This document shows positions 1-13,251 of a stretch of 64,000 nt of DNA, in pieces. Both the position numbers and the translations under genes were made by a program. Source of the stretch: Neurospora tetraspora (lineage: Eukaryota; Ascomycota; Sordariomycetes; Sordariales; Sordariaceae); assembly GCF_033439725.1 (NCBI RefSeq), contig NW_026944390.1, positions 682,001 to 746,000 of the forward strand. Direction: 5' to 3'. Position 1 is the stretch's first letter. Each line of letters begins with the position of its first letter. Under the pieces are notes generated by a model. The model was not told the origin of the DNA. It made no database searches and was given only the letters and a program-made list of their open reading frames with translations.

Positions 1-2615
1 AGGATAGCGAGGCCAAGGGTGAGTTTGAGTCACTGTCATCTGAACAGTAAGAAGAACAGCAAGGTTGAACTGCGTTGTTCAGGACGACGAACCTTGATCC
101 GAACCTTGATCCCTATGCGGCCACTGCGACATAAACATTCACCGAGCTCAGGATCCGCTGATGTGTAGGAGAACAATGGCATTGTCCTGCGGACAGCTTT
201 GTATAAGCCAAGAGCGTGAGCGAGACTGGTCGTGGTTTAGACGTGGCCCATTCTCTTGTGAACATGTCAACTTTTTGAGAAAAAAGGGGCCATTGTTTAC
301 CGCCATAAGCTGAACAACTTGACTGTTGTATCGTAAGAATACCTGGCCAAGGAGACTCGATACCTCGCAAACGAAGAGGTCAGAAGATTCGGGGGGATAA
401 GGATATATATACTATGTCAACTAGGTACTCGACTTGATGAACAACTTGGCTGGCTTGATGTGAATGGATTTATATGAGACACGCAAACGAATACGCAACG
501 AATGACTGATCTGTCCAGGCTATGTTCGACTGTCACCCGCGACTGCTGTTGTTGTTTTGGAAAAGTGAGGGGCTCACCAACGTTCCTGTTGGAAGGTGTG
601 ACCGTGGCTGGAGCGTTGGCAGTCAACCCCTGTAACCCCAGACGGGATGTACCGAGGCCTGCTGTCGACCTCAGCAGGCGGGAACTGGTGAATGGTAGGA
701 ACTGGTGAATGGTAGGAACTGGTGAATGGTAGAAATGGAAACCACGGGCGTAATGTGGTGACAGGTATTACCGCCGATATTGGATGGAAGAACAGCTTGG
801 TGATGAAAATCACCGCTGACTGAGGTCAATAGCTTGAATCATCTGATCCGCTTTCGCCATCGCCTTCACATCGTATATACTCCGATACACCATAGATGCC
901 CTGCTGAATGCGTGGAACATGGTCGGGGGAGTGAATGGAACCCATGGTGAGAGGTGCGCTCCGTGAGCTACTTATTCGCTGTTGAAGAAGGCAAAAGGTG
1001 CGAGTTTGTTTGATGAAGAGCAACTTCGTATCCGTCTGCAGAGATCGAAGGTGATTGAAGCCCAAGGAAGTGTACAAGATATAGGCTTTCCTATAGTCCT
1101 GTGAGTTTGTCTATGGCAAATATTTTGTACGAGCTTGACTGCTTATGCGCCAGTTGGTGCCGGCCGGCAAACCGGAACTAGCGTCAACACTGCACAAGCA
1201 CACTGAGATGGCGAGCTTCTCTTCCTCTACACAGCAGGCTCACTCCATCTGTAACATGCATATTCATCGAGATGAAAGGACATTCAGGATCGTCAAGGTA
1301 CTCGATTCGATTAAACACACAACATTGACAGGTGGTGATTCTCTGGTTGTCCGAAGTCTGCCCTATGGATTTCTGGTTCTCTGCCCTGACGAATAGCGGT
1401 GGTCCGTTCGCTGTCCCATCTTCCCAAAACCCGATGAGCTTCTGCGGGAGATAATGCAACCTCTTGACAATGGCATTGGATTTGCACACCAGTGTTTTCA
1501 ATTGAAGGGCCAGAATATTGTCTCAATAACGGCTTCAATGTTCCAACTGGGTTCTACGACAATGATTGCTTATCAAGCCACAGATCTCAATCTCGAAAAA
1601 CATGACCCGATCTGGACACCACCTCAATTCCCAAGTTCCGCGGTAGCCTATGGACCATCCATGTGCACCATGTCCATGGCCGTGGATTTTACGATGCCAC
1701 GTCGTTAGCCATCGCTGGCATTGAGGCATGGATTCCAAGCGCGCTGGAAAGCTGTGCCACAGGCGTGCTGCGTGCCTTTGACGATGCCGCAACAGATTGC
1801 CGCGTGCCTGGGACGCTGTACTCTGTTGCACGCCGTCAGTTTGCCGAGTTGACGGGCCCTTCTCTGATGGCGGTTGTCCCGCCGTCAAGGATCTGGGGCC
1901 GCGATCCAGTCGCGATGTCGAGTTCCTCTGGGAAGCATCACGGTCTGGTTCTGAAGGGAAAATTCTTGCCATCACTTCAAGACGCTGGAGACCAAATCTC
2001 ACGTCATTCCTCACCCACTGGAAGCGCCAAAGCCAAATCGCCGACAACCAACAGATGGCAGCCAAGTGGGGGGGAAGCACCCGAAACTGGCGTAAATACA
2101 CTGGGCTTGGATGGTGCAACGAGGGCAACTCGTCGAGGTCTCGATTTCCGCTCATCAAAACCGCCGTTAACGTTTAACGAGCCACGGGCCTATGGGGCCT
2201 AACACCAAATGGGATAGAGACCCTTGACCAAGCCAGGCCTAGCCTAGCCCAAGGTCAACGCCTCAGCCGCAATGCCCGCCCAGCAAGGCAGGTGAAGCTC
2301 TCCCCAGCCCCAGACAAGGGGACTGCACCGTTGCACGAGAAGGGGACCTGGGGACCCATCTCCCCAAGGTGGTGGGTGCATGGGTTCTTTTAGCGTCTTG
2401 AACCGCGTCGTCGTCGTCCTTCTCGTCAGCATCCTGCTTCTTCTTCTTCTTCTCCTCTCCTTTTCCGCTTCTGCTATCTTTCTCATGCTCCCACTCACCA
2501 CGCTCGCTACTCTGTTGGTTTCACTGCTGGATGGATTTTGTCTTTCGTTTATGCTCGCTATCAGTGAGGTTTGGAGAACTCGAGTTTCTTCGACAGTACA
2601 ACAGACTCGGACACA
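1..2615. other. Intergenic region, left edge
   Basis: No supportable gene is seen. Open frames here are short, overlap on both strands, and lack introns, domain motifs or the C-ending codon bias of the genes to the right. A 12-bp direct duplication (GAACCTTGATCC) sits near 89-112 and a 17-bp triplicate repeat at 681-731. Bases 2400-2465 are rich in CTT and TCGTC, the pyrimidine tract usual just upstream of start codons in filamentous fungi, and probably belong to the promoter or leader of the gene starting at 2616. Confidence 0.6.
681..731. repeat. 17-bp tandem repeat, three copies
   Basis: The unit GGAACTGGTGAATGGTA is repeated three times head to tail without mismatch (681-697, 698-714, 715-731). 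It lies in intergenic DNA with no visible coding role. It is a small minisatellite of unknown function. Confidence 0.9.
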
Positions 2616-3728
2616 ATGCTCGGACTGCATAGGTTGTCAATCCTCCCGCCAGCTCTGATCGCGCTTGTTCTCACATCCATTCCATGCGCCGCTGTCAATA
2701 TCGACTCCTTCGACTATCCGGTCGATGCGTATGATTGCTTGAACCAAGCATCTACCACATCCAACTGTGCGGCGGGAACACTTGCTGAGGCGAACTCATG
2801 TTTCTGCAACAATGGAGGAAATTTCGTTACGGGGACGGCCAGGTGTTTGGCAGAGTCGGATCCCGGAGACCTTGCCGAGGTGTATGGCACGTTGAATTCC
2901 ACATGTGCCGCAAATAATACGCCTCTGAATGTTGGCGAAGAACAGTACTATTCAGCTGCTGGCTTCACTGGCACGGCGAGGCCGGCCAAGGCGATAGCAA
3001 CCAAGACCTCAACCACAGTTTCGACTCTGACTTCGGCGCCCACCTCGTTCATAACGTCGATATCACCCACGGGAACCACTGTCAAAAACGCACCAGAGGA
3101 AACAGCCACGGCCGGAAGTGATGCCGAGTCGTCACGGACAGGGAATGGTAAAGTGAACGAGGATGCTGGGTTATCGACGGGGGCAAAAGCGGGAATCATT
3201 GCTGGCTCGACTGTGGCAGGCGTGGCCGTGTCGGCGGGCCTATTAATGCTGTTTGTGCGATATAAGAGGAAGAAGGATGGGGAAGAGTCGCACCCGATGC
3301 TCCCAGAGCAGCACGGCAATATGCTGCTTATACCGACTCCGGCTGAAGCGCGCGCTCTTGAGGAGGGCAGTACCTCAGGGAACTCGGGCGAATGGTCAAA
3401 CGACTCCAAATGGAGGCCCTCGTCAAATCCGACCGATCAACGCAAGAGCGGGTTCAACTGGGAATCGCCATATGATTTGGCATATACTGGAGAGGAACCT
3501 CAACCCGAATCCCCAAAGAAAGCAAGGAAAATGGAAGAACGGGACCTAGCGGAGCTCCAGGGTTGCGATCGCCAACCTGTCGAGATGTCGACACAAGCGC
3601 TATCGCCAAAATGGAGAGTGTCGGATGATGCTGCACAACGATACTCGGGGACGGAGTGGGGGGCAGCGGACCTAGCAGGTGAGACAACCGCATTGTCTCG
3701 GGGCCGGGGCGGGGGCGGGGGGTCATAA
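2616..3728 (+). CDS. Single-pass, Cys-rich membrane protein (sensor-like)
   Basis: A 370-residue protein with no intron. Residues 1-26 form a signal peptide (MLGLHRLS followed by a long hydrophobic core ending CAA). The mature N-terminal part, to about residue 105, has six cysteines, including a C-x-C pair, and an N-glycosylation site (NST). A Ser/Thr/Pro-rich stalk follows to about residue 185. One transmembrane helix lies at about 190-214, ended by the basic stop-transfer stretch RYKRKK. The tail of about 155 residues is hydrophilic and probably disordered. This layout of Cys-rich head, S/T stalk, helix and cytoplasmic tail is that of Wsc/Mid2-like fungal surface sensors, but I recognise no specific family. 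The reading frame is open upstream to 2571; the ATG at 2616 is chosen because the signal peptide starts there. The gene end is GC-rich (RGRGGGGGS). The head could be a divergent CFEM-like fold, but the cysteine count is too low for a CFEM call. Confidence 0.8.
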   Translation: MLGLHRLSILPPALIALVLTSIPCAAVNIDSFDYPVDAYDCLNQASTTSNCAAGTLAEANSCFCNNGGNFVTGTARCLAESDPGDLAEVYGTLNSTCAANNTPLNVGEEQYYSAAGFTGTARPAKAIATKTSTTVSTLTSAPTSFITSISPTGTTVKNAPEETATAGSDAESSRTGNGKVNEDAGLSTGAKAGIIAGSTVAGVAVSAGLLMLFVRYKRKKDGEESHPMLPEQHGNMLLIPTPAEARALEEGSTSGNSGEWSNDSKWRPSSNPTDQRKSGFNWESPYDLAYTGEEPQPESPKKARKMEERDLAELQGCDRQPVEMSTQALSPKWRVSDDAAQRYSGTEWGAADLAGETTALSRGRGGGGGS

Positions 3729-4941
3729 AGGGTGCATAATGTGTGGGTTTCTTGTTGTTTTTGGTTTAAGCTTTATACCCCCGGGAATGTGATTTTCTTT
3801 TCTTTTCAAGTTCTCTGGTTTTCAAAAAAGTCATTTGGGCGGCGTCAAGGGTCTTGTTCATAGAGAGGAGACAACAGCCCAAGATGGGAATATCGATATG
3901 GCTTGTGCATTTTCTGTATGGTCGGGACCGGAAAGCCCCGAGGTTATTGGCCAGTTGTCACCTTGCCTCAACGAGACGGCGGCATCACAATGCATCACCA
4001 CCTCCTCCATTCCCGCATCCGCATCAACTAGATGCGGCTTGAACAGTTCCCGAGCCTTTCACACGGATCAGGATGAGGTTTGTTTGTTTCCTCTAGCCCA
4101 GGGCAGACGTACCCGAAGGACTGCCGGCGTCGTCTGGGCCTCCTGCCCCGCGCTAACGTGTGGCTCTCGGAAGGTATGGGCCACTGAGAGCCAAAGACTA
4201 GGGATTCTAGCGTCTCGGCTACAACCTCAATTCCACCTCAATTCCACCTCAACTCGCAGCAGGCGGGGACAACACATTCGATATCCGTGGACCACCGAGG
4301 ACCACCTGCCTCTAGGGCTTTGCTGTGAGGCAGGCACCACTGGCCTAGAGGAAGCTATTTCCTGCAAATCGAATCACTTCAGTTCTCCAGGCTTACGTTT
4401 GTTTCTGCCGTCCTCGTCTCTTTTCATCCTCTTCCTATGAATCCAACCATCATCAATTCGAGGTTTGCCTTTCGTTGTTCTCTTCAACCTCTCAACGTCT
4501 TTTTCCGTCTCTTACTGCTGCAAGTGTTGGGTTCGTTTGCTTGCTGTCTTACCATCATTAGAGCCTGAACATTTTCGAACCACCTCATTTTACTACATCG
4601 GTCAGCATCGTTCAGGCCCCATAAAGCTTATTCCAATGCGTCCTCGCCCTGCGTGAGGCAAGGCAACATTAGCATGCGTCAATATTACATAGCATGCTGA
4701 AGGCGGTCATGTCGAAAAGAAACACCATCCAACAACCACACTAAAACCATACATACATACATATGTACTGGCAGCAGGCTTTTCTACCACGTACCCTTTT
4801 GGATTTCACATCCTATTCACGCTTTTCCGGCGGGCTACGCTAGGGTCCAGCAACCGCCATAGCGACACCCAACAGCAACAGCCATCTTCACCGCGAGAAT
4901 ACCACGAAACTCATCGCACGTGTTTCCTCCTCCATATCAAA
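3729..4941. other. Intergenic region; leader of the ABC transporter gene
   Basis: No gene is supported. Bases 4370-4560 are rich in CT and TTC, as expected for a fungal promoter or 5' leader. A short CATA microsatellite lies at about 4748-4764. A frame of about 200 codons at 3835-4440 does not start with a convincing context, has no domain and lacks biased codon use, so it was left out. Confidence 0.5.
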
Positions 4942-7900
4942 ATGGCAGACACCACAGCATACGGCTTAGCCGGTCTATGGCCATGCTACAGCTGTTGCCG
5001 GGAATTCTGGGTATGTGCCATCAAATACTTTATCATCTTCCTGCTCTGGTTTCTATATCCCTCGGGCAAGGATACGCGGATACCGTATCCGAGCCTTTCC
5101 TGCTTACGGCGCCTTCAAGTAACACCCGAGGCTGTGTCGCAAACTCATCGCTAACACACATCTACAGATACCCTCTCTCGCCAACTTTGGACCGCACTGT
5201 CTTGGCATCGTTGGCCACATTCCCGTGTGGATCTCACTCTTGGTTTTTGTGCTTCACTATGCATTGATTTGGTTCGATCGATGGCGCCCCATCTGGTTAC
5301 GAAACTTCACGGCAGAGGACGACGAGGCCAGGTTTCAAACTCACGATCAAGAAGCCAGCGCCAACCATGACGAAAGCTTCGAAGATACTCCGCTACTGCC
5401 GTGTCGACGACCGATTGTGTTTTCTCGTAAGAAGATATGGACACGCTGGACATTATGTCTGCTGGGTCTCAATCTCACTGGTGCCGTCATCAGCATATTT
5501 GGTGCTGCCATGGCCCATCAAAACCCCACTGAAATCCAGCTACATCTCATACCTCTCATCCCCAATGTAAGATGCGACACATTGGTAACACACAGTGACC
5601 ATTCTTGGACTTCGTACTGACTTCCGGCGCAGATACTATCGGCATTACTCATTCTCGTTGATCGCCCCAGGACTGTTCGAAGGTCGCTCTTTATCATCGC
5701 CGCCACGCTTCTCTCCGTCCAACTCACAGTAACCACGCTTGCTCCAGACACCATCGGAACGACATGGAATTGCTTTGGAACCTGGGCCGGGGGTAGTTGC
5801 GTAACTCTAGCATCCATCATCGTCATGCTCAACATGCCACTGCGAGATCCGCTGTTGAGTAGCTCCAAGATTGGCAAGCCTTTTGCTAAGCCGGATTCCA
5901 GTGTACGAAGCCCTGAAGACATAGTCACTCTTTGGCAGTGGATGTCTGTGTCCTGGATGGCACCCCTGATATCTACTGCCTGCAGGAGGCAGTTGCAGGA
6001 TAAAGACGTGTGGCTTCTGGCATCCGACTTCCAGCACCAGCAACTGCATCTCCTTTTTCGAGACTTGACTGGCACTGTACTCGTTAGGTTGCTCAAGGCG
6101 AATGGTCTTGATTTCATCCTGACAATATGCCTCGGAACACTCGAGACATTGGCTGAATTGTCAGAACCCATTCTACTCAAGCAGCTTCTCAATGCACTCG
6201 TGTCCGAAATTCCCGCCATCCGGGCAGCCATCGTCTATGCCAGCCTCCTTCTTATCGCAAGACTTCTCAAGGCTCAATCTGGCGTCTTCAGAATATGGTA
6301 TGAACGACGCAACTACGAGCGGTCGCGCGGCGAAATGATCACCATGATTCACGACAAGACATTGCGCCGGAAGGCCTTCACTATCGCGACGGAAGTGTCC
6401 ACGCCAAGCTCGCAGACTACTACCTTGTTGGGGGAAGAAGATGATACCCTGGATGATATTAACAACGAGGACGTTAAACCTTCTCGACTCCGGAGTCTCA
6501 AGTCTTGGGCTAGGGGGATGTATCAGGCCTCAAAACAAAAACCCGTAGCCCCACCCCAAAGAGAAAAGGAGGCGCCTGCATCAACTGGAAAAATCCTCAA
6601 CCTCCTTCGCGGTGACGTGTATGAGGTGGCCCAAAGATTTTGGGAGGTATCAGCACTCGTCACAAAGCCACTCAGTGTCATTATATCCATCGTTCTTCTG
6701 TGGAAGATCTTAGGGTCTGCCTCATTGTTCGGCATACTTGTCATCGGCTTCGGCATGGTTGTGAACTATTTTATGATGGGCTTGCTAGAAAGGGTAGAGC
6801 AAGAGCGCCGTGCTACAACCGACGTCAAGCTCGAGCGCACCAGTCAGTTTGTGGAATCACTCCGTCATCTTCGCTGGTACGATTGGCAGGACCGATGGCT
6901 TGGGCATATTATGGAAACTCGACAGAAAGAGTTGTTCCAACGCATCAAAAGCAATGTTGTCAGCAGAGGCATCAACATCATCAACAACATTACCTCCTAC
7001 ATGTTTCCTGTTGTTGGGTTCGCGGCATATACGCTTATTCTGCGCAAGCCTCTAACAGTCGACATTGCCTTCCCAGCTCTTGGTCTATTCACCATGTTGC
7101 AGAACAACCTCCGCGACCTGCCTCCACTCTACACAGCTCTGATCAACGCCAGAGTTGCCATGCGTCGCATCGAGGATTTTATGTTGGAGCCAGACAAGGA
7201 CGACAACGAAGATGACGAAACAGCCGCCCCTGTCTTCCACCAGGGTAATCTGGAGATTTCTGTCCGGGATGCATCTTTCTCGTGGCCAGGCTCTGATACA
7301 ACAGTGCTCGATAACGTCTCCTTTGTTTGTGAGCCCGGTTTAACCTTGGTCTGTGGTAAGGTTGGCATTGGCAAGACGGCATTACTGCAAGCTATCTTGG
7401 GCGAGCTCGATCAGCATTCTGGTGAGAGGAGTGTCCCTGTCGAGATGATTGGATACTGTGCTCAAATGCCATGGCTTGAGAGCATGAGTATCCGTGAAAA
7501 CATCTTATTCAGTACCCCCTTTGACGAGACGCGGTACTGGCAGGTCCTCAGGGCATGTTGCCTTGTGGAAGACCTCAGACAGTTCAAGGGAGGAGATAGA
7601 TCCCTTATTGGAGAAAATGGTGTTGGACTGTCTGGGGGACAACGAGCTCGTGTGGCTCTGGCCCGGGCTGTTTATAGCAGGAGTCGGATTCTACTTCTCG
7701 ATGACCCTATTGCCGCTCTTGACCACCAAACTGCCGAAACCATCACGCGCAACCTCTTTGCCGACAAAAATTCGCCACTGACTGCGGGCCGGTTGATCGT
7801 ACTGGTTACTCACCGCGTTGATATTGTTAAGCAATATGCCTATCAAGTTCTGGATATTGTGTCTGGTGGACAAGTAAAGACTTTTAACAGAAGGGAGATT

Positions 7901-9817
7901 GCGGAACACGAGAAGGAACTGGAAGCACCGGCCGCTACAGCACCGGAGAGCTCACCAAGCGCCGAATCTTCTACCAGCCAAAATACCGAGGCTTCCTCGT
8001 CCGATGAAGAGGCCGAGATGGCTACGGCGGTTGGAAAGTTTATCCAGGAAGAACACAGGGTCCATGGTGGTGTTATGGCCACCGTATACTGGCAATATGT
8101 CAAGGCTGGTAAACTCTCCTGGTGGGCCACGATGGTTACGCTCTGTCTACTCATCCGGTTGACCAACCTCGGCTATAACTGGTTTTTAAAGGAATGGGGC
8201 GAACAATATCGGAAGTCAACCGAGCTCGATCACCGATTACAAGCTTTCATCTCCCACTCTGGCTTTAAGACCGACGGCATCATTGAGCCTGGCCGACAGC
8301 TTCCTCCACCTGCAGAGAACGTACGGCCTTGGCTTATCTGCCTAGCCATCATTGCGTTGGTTCAGGTCATGTTCGAAGCTCTGTCCGATGTTGCCCTCAT
8401 CGCCATCATCTACAATGCTGGAAAATCCCTCTTCGCCAAGGCCATGCGCTGTGTCACGAATGCCACATTCCGCTTCTACGATGTGACACCTGTTGGCCGG
8501 CTCATGAATCGTCTTACCTCCGACATTGGCACGATTGACGGGCAGATTGCGGTCCAGGTGTTAACCCTAGCGTTCTATTCTCTGGGCTGGATGACCTCGA
8601 TGTTCGTGATAGCAACAGCAACACCGGTCTTCATTGTGCTCAGCATTGGCATGACCGCGTTATTCGTCTATATGTATAATCTGTACCTACCAGCATCCCA
8701 GGACTTGCGTCGTCTGGAAATGGTCTCCCTATCGCCGCTTTTGTCAAATTTCGGCACGCTTCTCGAAGGCTTGACCACGGTACGTGCCTTCCGCGCAGAA
8801 CCACATTTTCAGAATCGCATCATCGCCACAACCGATGATTTCCAGAAGATGGACCACATCTACTGGTCACTGCAGGCCTGGTTACAATACCGCTTCGATC
8901 TTGTATCAGGCTTCTCTGTCTACGCCCTGACCCTGACAGCCATTTTCCACGGGTTATCCAGCGGCATGGTCGGCTTCGTACTAGCTGCCGCTGCCAACTT
9001 TGTGGAGAGCACGCATCAAGTCTGCCGTCGTTATGGAGACATGCAAATGCAATTTGTTAGCGTCGAGCGCATCATCGAGCTTCTTGGCCTCGAACAGGAG
9101 CAAGAAAACACTGACAACCCCCCTCCAGCTGGTTGGCCTTCTTATACCGATGACATCGTCTTCGACAAGGTGACGTTGCGTTACGCACCAGAGTTCGACC
9201 CCGTTCTGATGGACGTGAGCTTGGTCATTCCCGGCGGCTCGACTGTGGCGGTGATAGGTAGGACTGGCTCCGGCAAGAGCACGCTCGCATATGCCCTGCT
9301 CAGCACGATCCAGCCTGATGCGGGTACAGGCGGTCAGATCCGCATAGGTTCCGTTGACATCGCCAAAGTGGACAAGCACATACTGCGTCGACACATAACC
9401 TTTGTGGCGCAGGATCCGGTCCTTTTTGCCGGTACGCTAAGGGATAATCTCGACCCCTTAGACGAGCACAGTGAGGACGAGCGGGCCCATGTCTTAAAGA
9501 CGGTCCTGGACAACGGCTTTACGCTTGACACCAGAGTCGACGGCGGGGGCAAGAACCTCAGCCAGGGCCAACGCCAACTGGTGGGGCTAGGCAGGGCAAT
9601 CCTGCGAAGGAGTGCTATTGTGATCATGGACGAGGCGACGGCGTCGATTGACGTGGAGACGGCAGCGTATATTCACCAGCTGCTGAGGAGAGAGCTGAGG
9701 TACAGCACCGTGATTACAATTGCGCACAAGGTGGAGGCGGTGACGGATGCGGACTTTGAGATTGTGCTGGACAAGGGGAGGGTGATAAAGGCTGGGAGGA
9801 GAGTGTCTAAGTCATAG
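4942..9817 (+). CDS. ABCC/MRP-type ABC transporter
   Basis: Exons are 4942-5010, 5168-5566 and 5633-9817, giving about 1550 residues. Donors are GTATGT and GTAAGA, and both acceptors end in CAG. The protein is a full ABC exporter of subfamily C. It has an N-terminal hydrophobic extension (about 1-220, TMD0-like), then TMD1, NBD1, a Ser/Glu-rich linker (about 920-960), TMD2 and NBD2. NBD1 shows Walker A GKVGIGKTAL (about 730), signature LSGGQ (about 821) and Walker B LLLDDP (about 843). NBD2 shows Walker A GRTGSGKST (about 1364), signature LSQGQ (about 1464) and Walker B IVIMDEAT (about 1485). NBD1 has Asp where NBD2 has the catalytic Glu, the asymmetry known for ABCC proteins, so only one site should hydrolyse ATP well. 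Family members export organic anions, conjugates or bile-acid-like compounds at the plasma or vacuolar membrane. It could be Ybt1-, Ycf1- or Yor1-like; the sequence alone does not settle the substrate. Confidence 0.93.
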
Positions 9818-11006
9818 GAAGGCTCTTTACAGGGGTGTTGTAGTGTGTAAGGAAAGATCGGATATCAGTTAAAAGATTCAGCGAATGTTTTTGAGGAATA
9901 GGATCACTGTGACGAGCGTATATCAGTAAGAGAGTATTGGTTGTTTAGGAAGACTTCTTCCAGAGCCAGTAGAGATTAGATCAACAAGGCATTTGGGCCT
10001 CAAAAGTTATACGCATGTGAAGGATCAGTAAGGTGAATCGAGATGAACCAACTTGGACTCTTACGAAACCGATCGAGAGAACGGTATATCAAAGCCAGGA
10101 TTAGACGCTCACAGATCTTCAGCTGCCCGAAACCGTACGGACCATAATCGTCGGCACCGATTGACTGTTTCCTTCCCCGACCGATCTACAAACAGTCAAC
10201 TTAAGCTATTCGTTTGGTCTCCAGTAACGGAACACTTCCAGAAATCCCATGGAAGCTCTACCCGCCCACTCTTTGTTCCCTTGTCCCTTGTTCCTTTGTT
10301 CCAAACAAACAAAGTGAGAGATCCAAGATCAGGGGTTTAACCTAAACCGACTACCCGGGTACTTGGGTCTGACCGTACGTCCGGGTCATGTCATTCCTTT
10401 GGTTCCCGACTGCCGAGAGGTGAGACAATGACTGACAATGGCTGACTGTCTCACTATGCGACGCTGGATGAAAGACAAAGGCAAAAGGCAAAAGTGCCGG
10501 CAGAAGCCGAGACACGGCTTTTACACGTGGGAACTGGGACGGAAGCTTCCATGTCGGTCGGGTTGTCGGGACCGACCGACTGTTACTGTTTGTTGTGAGT
10601 TCGTGGTTTGAAAGTTGAGTTGGCAGATAACTCAGAAGTGTCTCCAAGTGCAAGGAAGGGCACACAGAGTAGTAGATGTTAGGCACCGACGCAACGATCC
10701 GAGATTATGGCTACAATAATTTCAGTGATGATTAGGATAGTAGTCTCGCAATGCAAGGTGCGCTGGCTCACTGATACGCAAAAGAGAAAACTAGGAAGTT
10801 GATAAACACCGTTTATTCCAAGTATAAACAAGAAGTGAATTATGTTATGTTATGTCATGTTATGCTAAGCATGTATGTCCATCAACCAATCAATCAATCA
10901 ATCAAATCCTAATCCTTCATATATCCAAAATCATAAATTCATCCTCCACATTGTAGGTTTCGTAGATCCACGCTCTTTAGCTTAAGATACCAGGTAGGTA
11001 TCCCTC
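9818..11006. other. Intergenic region between convergent genes
   Basis: Holds the 3' flanks of the ABC transporter gene (+) and of the wall protein gene (-). At 10841-10865 the pentamer TATGT is repeated about five times with small changes, and at about 10884-10903 the tetramer CAAT is repeated about four times. No gene is seen; the frames present are short and without motifs. Confidence 0.5.
10841..10903. repeat. Short tandem repeats (TATGT)n and (CAAT)n
   Basis: Two simple repeats lie close together in the 3' flank of the wall protein gene: about five imperfect TATGT units, then about four CAAT units. Such tracts are common in fungal 3' untranslated DNA. Confidence 0.8.
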
Positions 11007-12808
11007 TTAAAGAAGAGCGAACACCAACCCCGCAACACCCAACAACCCGTTCCTCGCCGCAGCATTAGCGCCAGCCGGCACAGGCGGGGGCGGAATAGCG
11101 CTGGAGCTGGGTAGGACGACGGAGCTGATGGTGCCGACACTGCTGCTGACCGGGGCGGGAGGAGCGGAGACGGCAGGAGCGGAGGAGCTGACGGCGGGAG
11201 GAGCAGAAACAGCCGGAGCGGAAGAGCTGCTAGGAACAGGGACGGGGGCGGCACTGCTGATGACAGCGCTGCTGGAGCTGCTGGGAACAGGAGGAGGAAC
11301 GACAACGGCGCTGGAGCTGCTGGGAACAGGGGGAACAGAGACGTGGCCGGTGGCTGAGGTGGTGACGCTGTGGACAGCGCTAGAGCTGGAAACAACGGGA
11401 GGGGGGACGACGACGACGGCGCTAGAGCTGATGACGGGAGCAGCCGAGGTAAAGCTGGGCATGGTAACAGGGACCGAGGAGGCGACGATGGGAATGGTAA
11501 CGGGAACCGAGGAGGAAGTAGGCTCAACAGGGCAAACGGTGGTGCCAATAGTGATAGTCTCGGTGGTGACGGTAGTCGAGTGAGCCGGGCAATCCGTGAC
11601 GGTGATGGGGCACTTGGTGATAGTGTGAGTAGTGGTGGTGACGATGGTGCTGGTGGTCCACTCGATGGAGGATTCGGAAGAAGACTCGACGGGAGCAGCC
11701 GAGGTCGAGGACACAGGCGCAGCGGAAGTGATGGTAACTGGGATCGAGGAAGTCACGCTGGGGATGACGGTGACGGGAACCGAGGAGGTGGCGGTAACCG
11801 GGACCGAGGACTCAGGAGTGGAAGTAACGGGGCAGACGGTGGTGCCGATGGTGATGGTCTCCGTGGTCACGGTGGTGGAGTGAGCAGGGCAGTTAGTCAC
11901 GGTGACGGGGCACTGAGTGATGGTGCGGGTGGTGGTGGTGACGATGGTGCTGGTCGTCCACTCGGTGGTATCGGACTCCTGGGCCGAAGTGGTGGAGGAG
12001 ACGGGGGCCGCGGAAGTGATGGTGACGGGGACGGACGAAGAGGGAACGACCACAACCGAAGTCGAAGTCTCGGGCTCGTCGTCTGTGCAACCCTCATCGG
12101 TAGTAGAAGAGACAGGAGCGGAGCTGCTAACCGCGGAGCTGGAGCTGGGAGGAACGGTGATGGTGGCCGAAGAAGAGGGCGGAACGCTGACGGTGGCCGA
12201 AGAAGAGGGTGGAACGCTGACGGTCGCCGAGGAAGAGGGCGGGAGAGTAACATCCGAAGAAGTCTCATCGCAGTCATCATCGGTGGTGCTAGAAGAAGCG
12301 GGCGCCGAGGTGCTAACCGCCGAGGAAGAAGGCGGAAGGGTGATGGTGGCGGAAGACGATGGAGGAACGCTGACGGCCGCCGAGGACGAGGGCGGCACAG
12401 TTACGTCCGTTGAAGTCTCATCCTCACAATCTGAATCATCGTCCGTGGTCGTAGTCGTCATGGGAGGAACACTGGTCATGGTGGTAGGGGCCTCGGTCGT
12501 GTGAGTTGCGGTATAGGTGACGCAGGAGCAGGCAGAGCTAACAGCCGTGCGATCGTTGTTGCAGTTCTCGAGATAATCCGGGATGTTCTTAACGCTTCCA
12601 TCCAAAAACCCGGGACAAAACTCCTTGGCCTGGGCGTAGAACCGCCCGTCCGTCATCTCATTGTAACAGTTGTCAGGGTCCTGATATCCCGTGTTAGTGG
12701 CATGGGTGTTATACCTGTAGAGGCGTGATCACTTACACATTCAGGATACGTCCATGCCTGAGCCAGGCCAAGGGACAGGGCCCCCAGAGCAAGAGTAGCG
12801 GCGCGCAT
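11007..12808 (-). CDS. GPI-anchored, Ser/Thr-rich cell wall protein
   Basis: Two exons on the minus strand: 12808-12737 and 12680-11007, with donor GTAAGT, branch CACTAAC and acceptor ATATCAG. The product is about 581 residues. It begins with a signal peptide (MRAATLALGALSLGLAQA), followed by a short Cys-rich domain (pattern C..NC....FC....NC....ACSC, about residues 24-80) seen in many fungal secreted proteins. Most of the rest is low-complexity S/T/P/V repeats of the type VPPSSSA, which would be heavily O-mannosylated. Two near-identical blocks of about 50 residues, each with four cysteines (TQCP/TNCPAHS/TTVCP motif), interrupt it. The C terminus AGANAAARNG plus a short hydrophobic tail (LLGVAGLVFALL) is a typical GPI attachment signal. 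It should be cross-linked in the cell wall. It resembles the anchored cell wall (acw) proteins of Neurospora, but I cannot assign a number from sequence alone. Confidence 0.88.
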
Positions 12809-13053
12809 TGTGTCCTTGCGATATCCTTAGTTGCTTGCTGATATGAAAAAACGACCGACTCCTGGAGTAACAACGAGAGTATATGGTGATCCTGGTAGAT
12901 AAGTCCTTGCCGTATCTGCAGACAAACGAGCGACTGCGGGTGGTATTAGATATTACAAAGGGCCGACTATTTCCCTTGTTGCAGCGAGGAGTAGAAGCAA
13001 GAAAGAAACCGGAGAGGAGGGCTCTCTGGTGGCCCCGAACGGGACCGCACCTC

Positions 13054-13063
13054 TTTTATAAAA
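13054..13063 (-). promoter_or_regulatory. TATA-like element of the wall protein gene
   Basis: The palindromic TTTTATAAAA reads as a TATA box on the minus strand, about 250 bp upstream of the wall protein ATG at 12808. An A/G-rich tract (pyrimidine-rich on the gene strand) lies beside it. Distance and form fit a core promoter, but no transcript data are available. Confidence 0.4.
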
Positions 13064-13251
13064 GAAAGAAAAAAAAGGACGAAAATATCTCCCCATCCTT
13101 AACCGACAGCCACTATGATCGATAATCTCTGGGGCGAGCCTTGGCCCCGGGACCTGGAAAAAGGCCGAGGTGCCATTCCCAAAGCGGACAGAAGCTGGGC
13201 AATACGAGATCTAGGCAATATTTGGCATCCAGTGGCGCCCTACACAGGTGG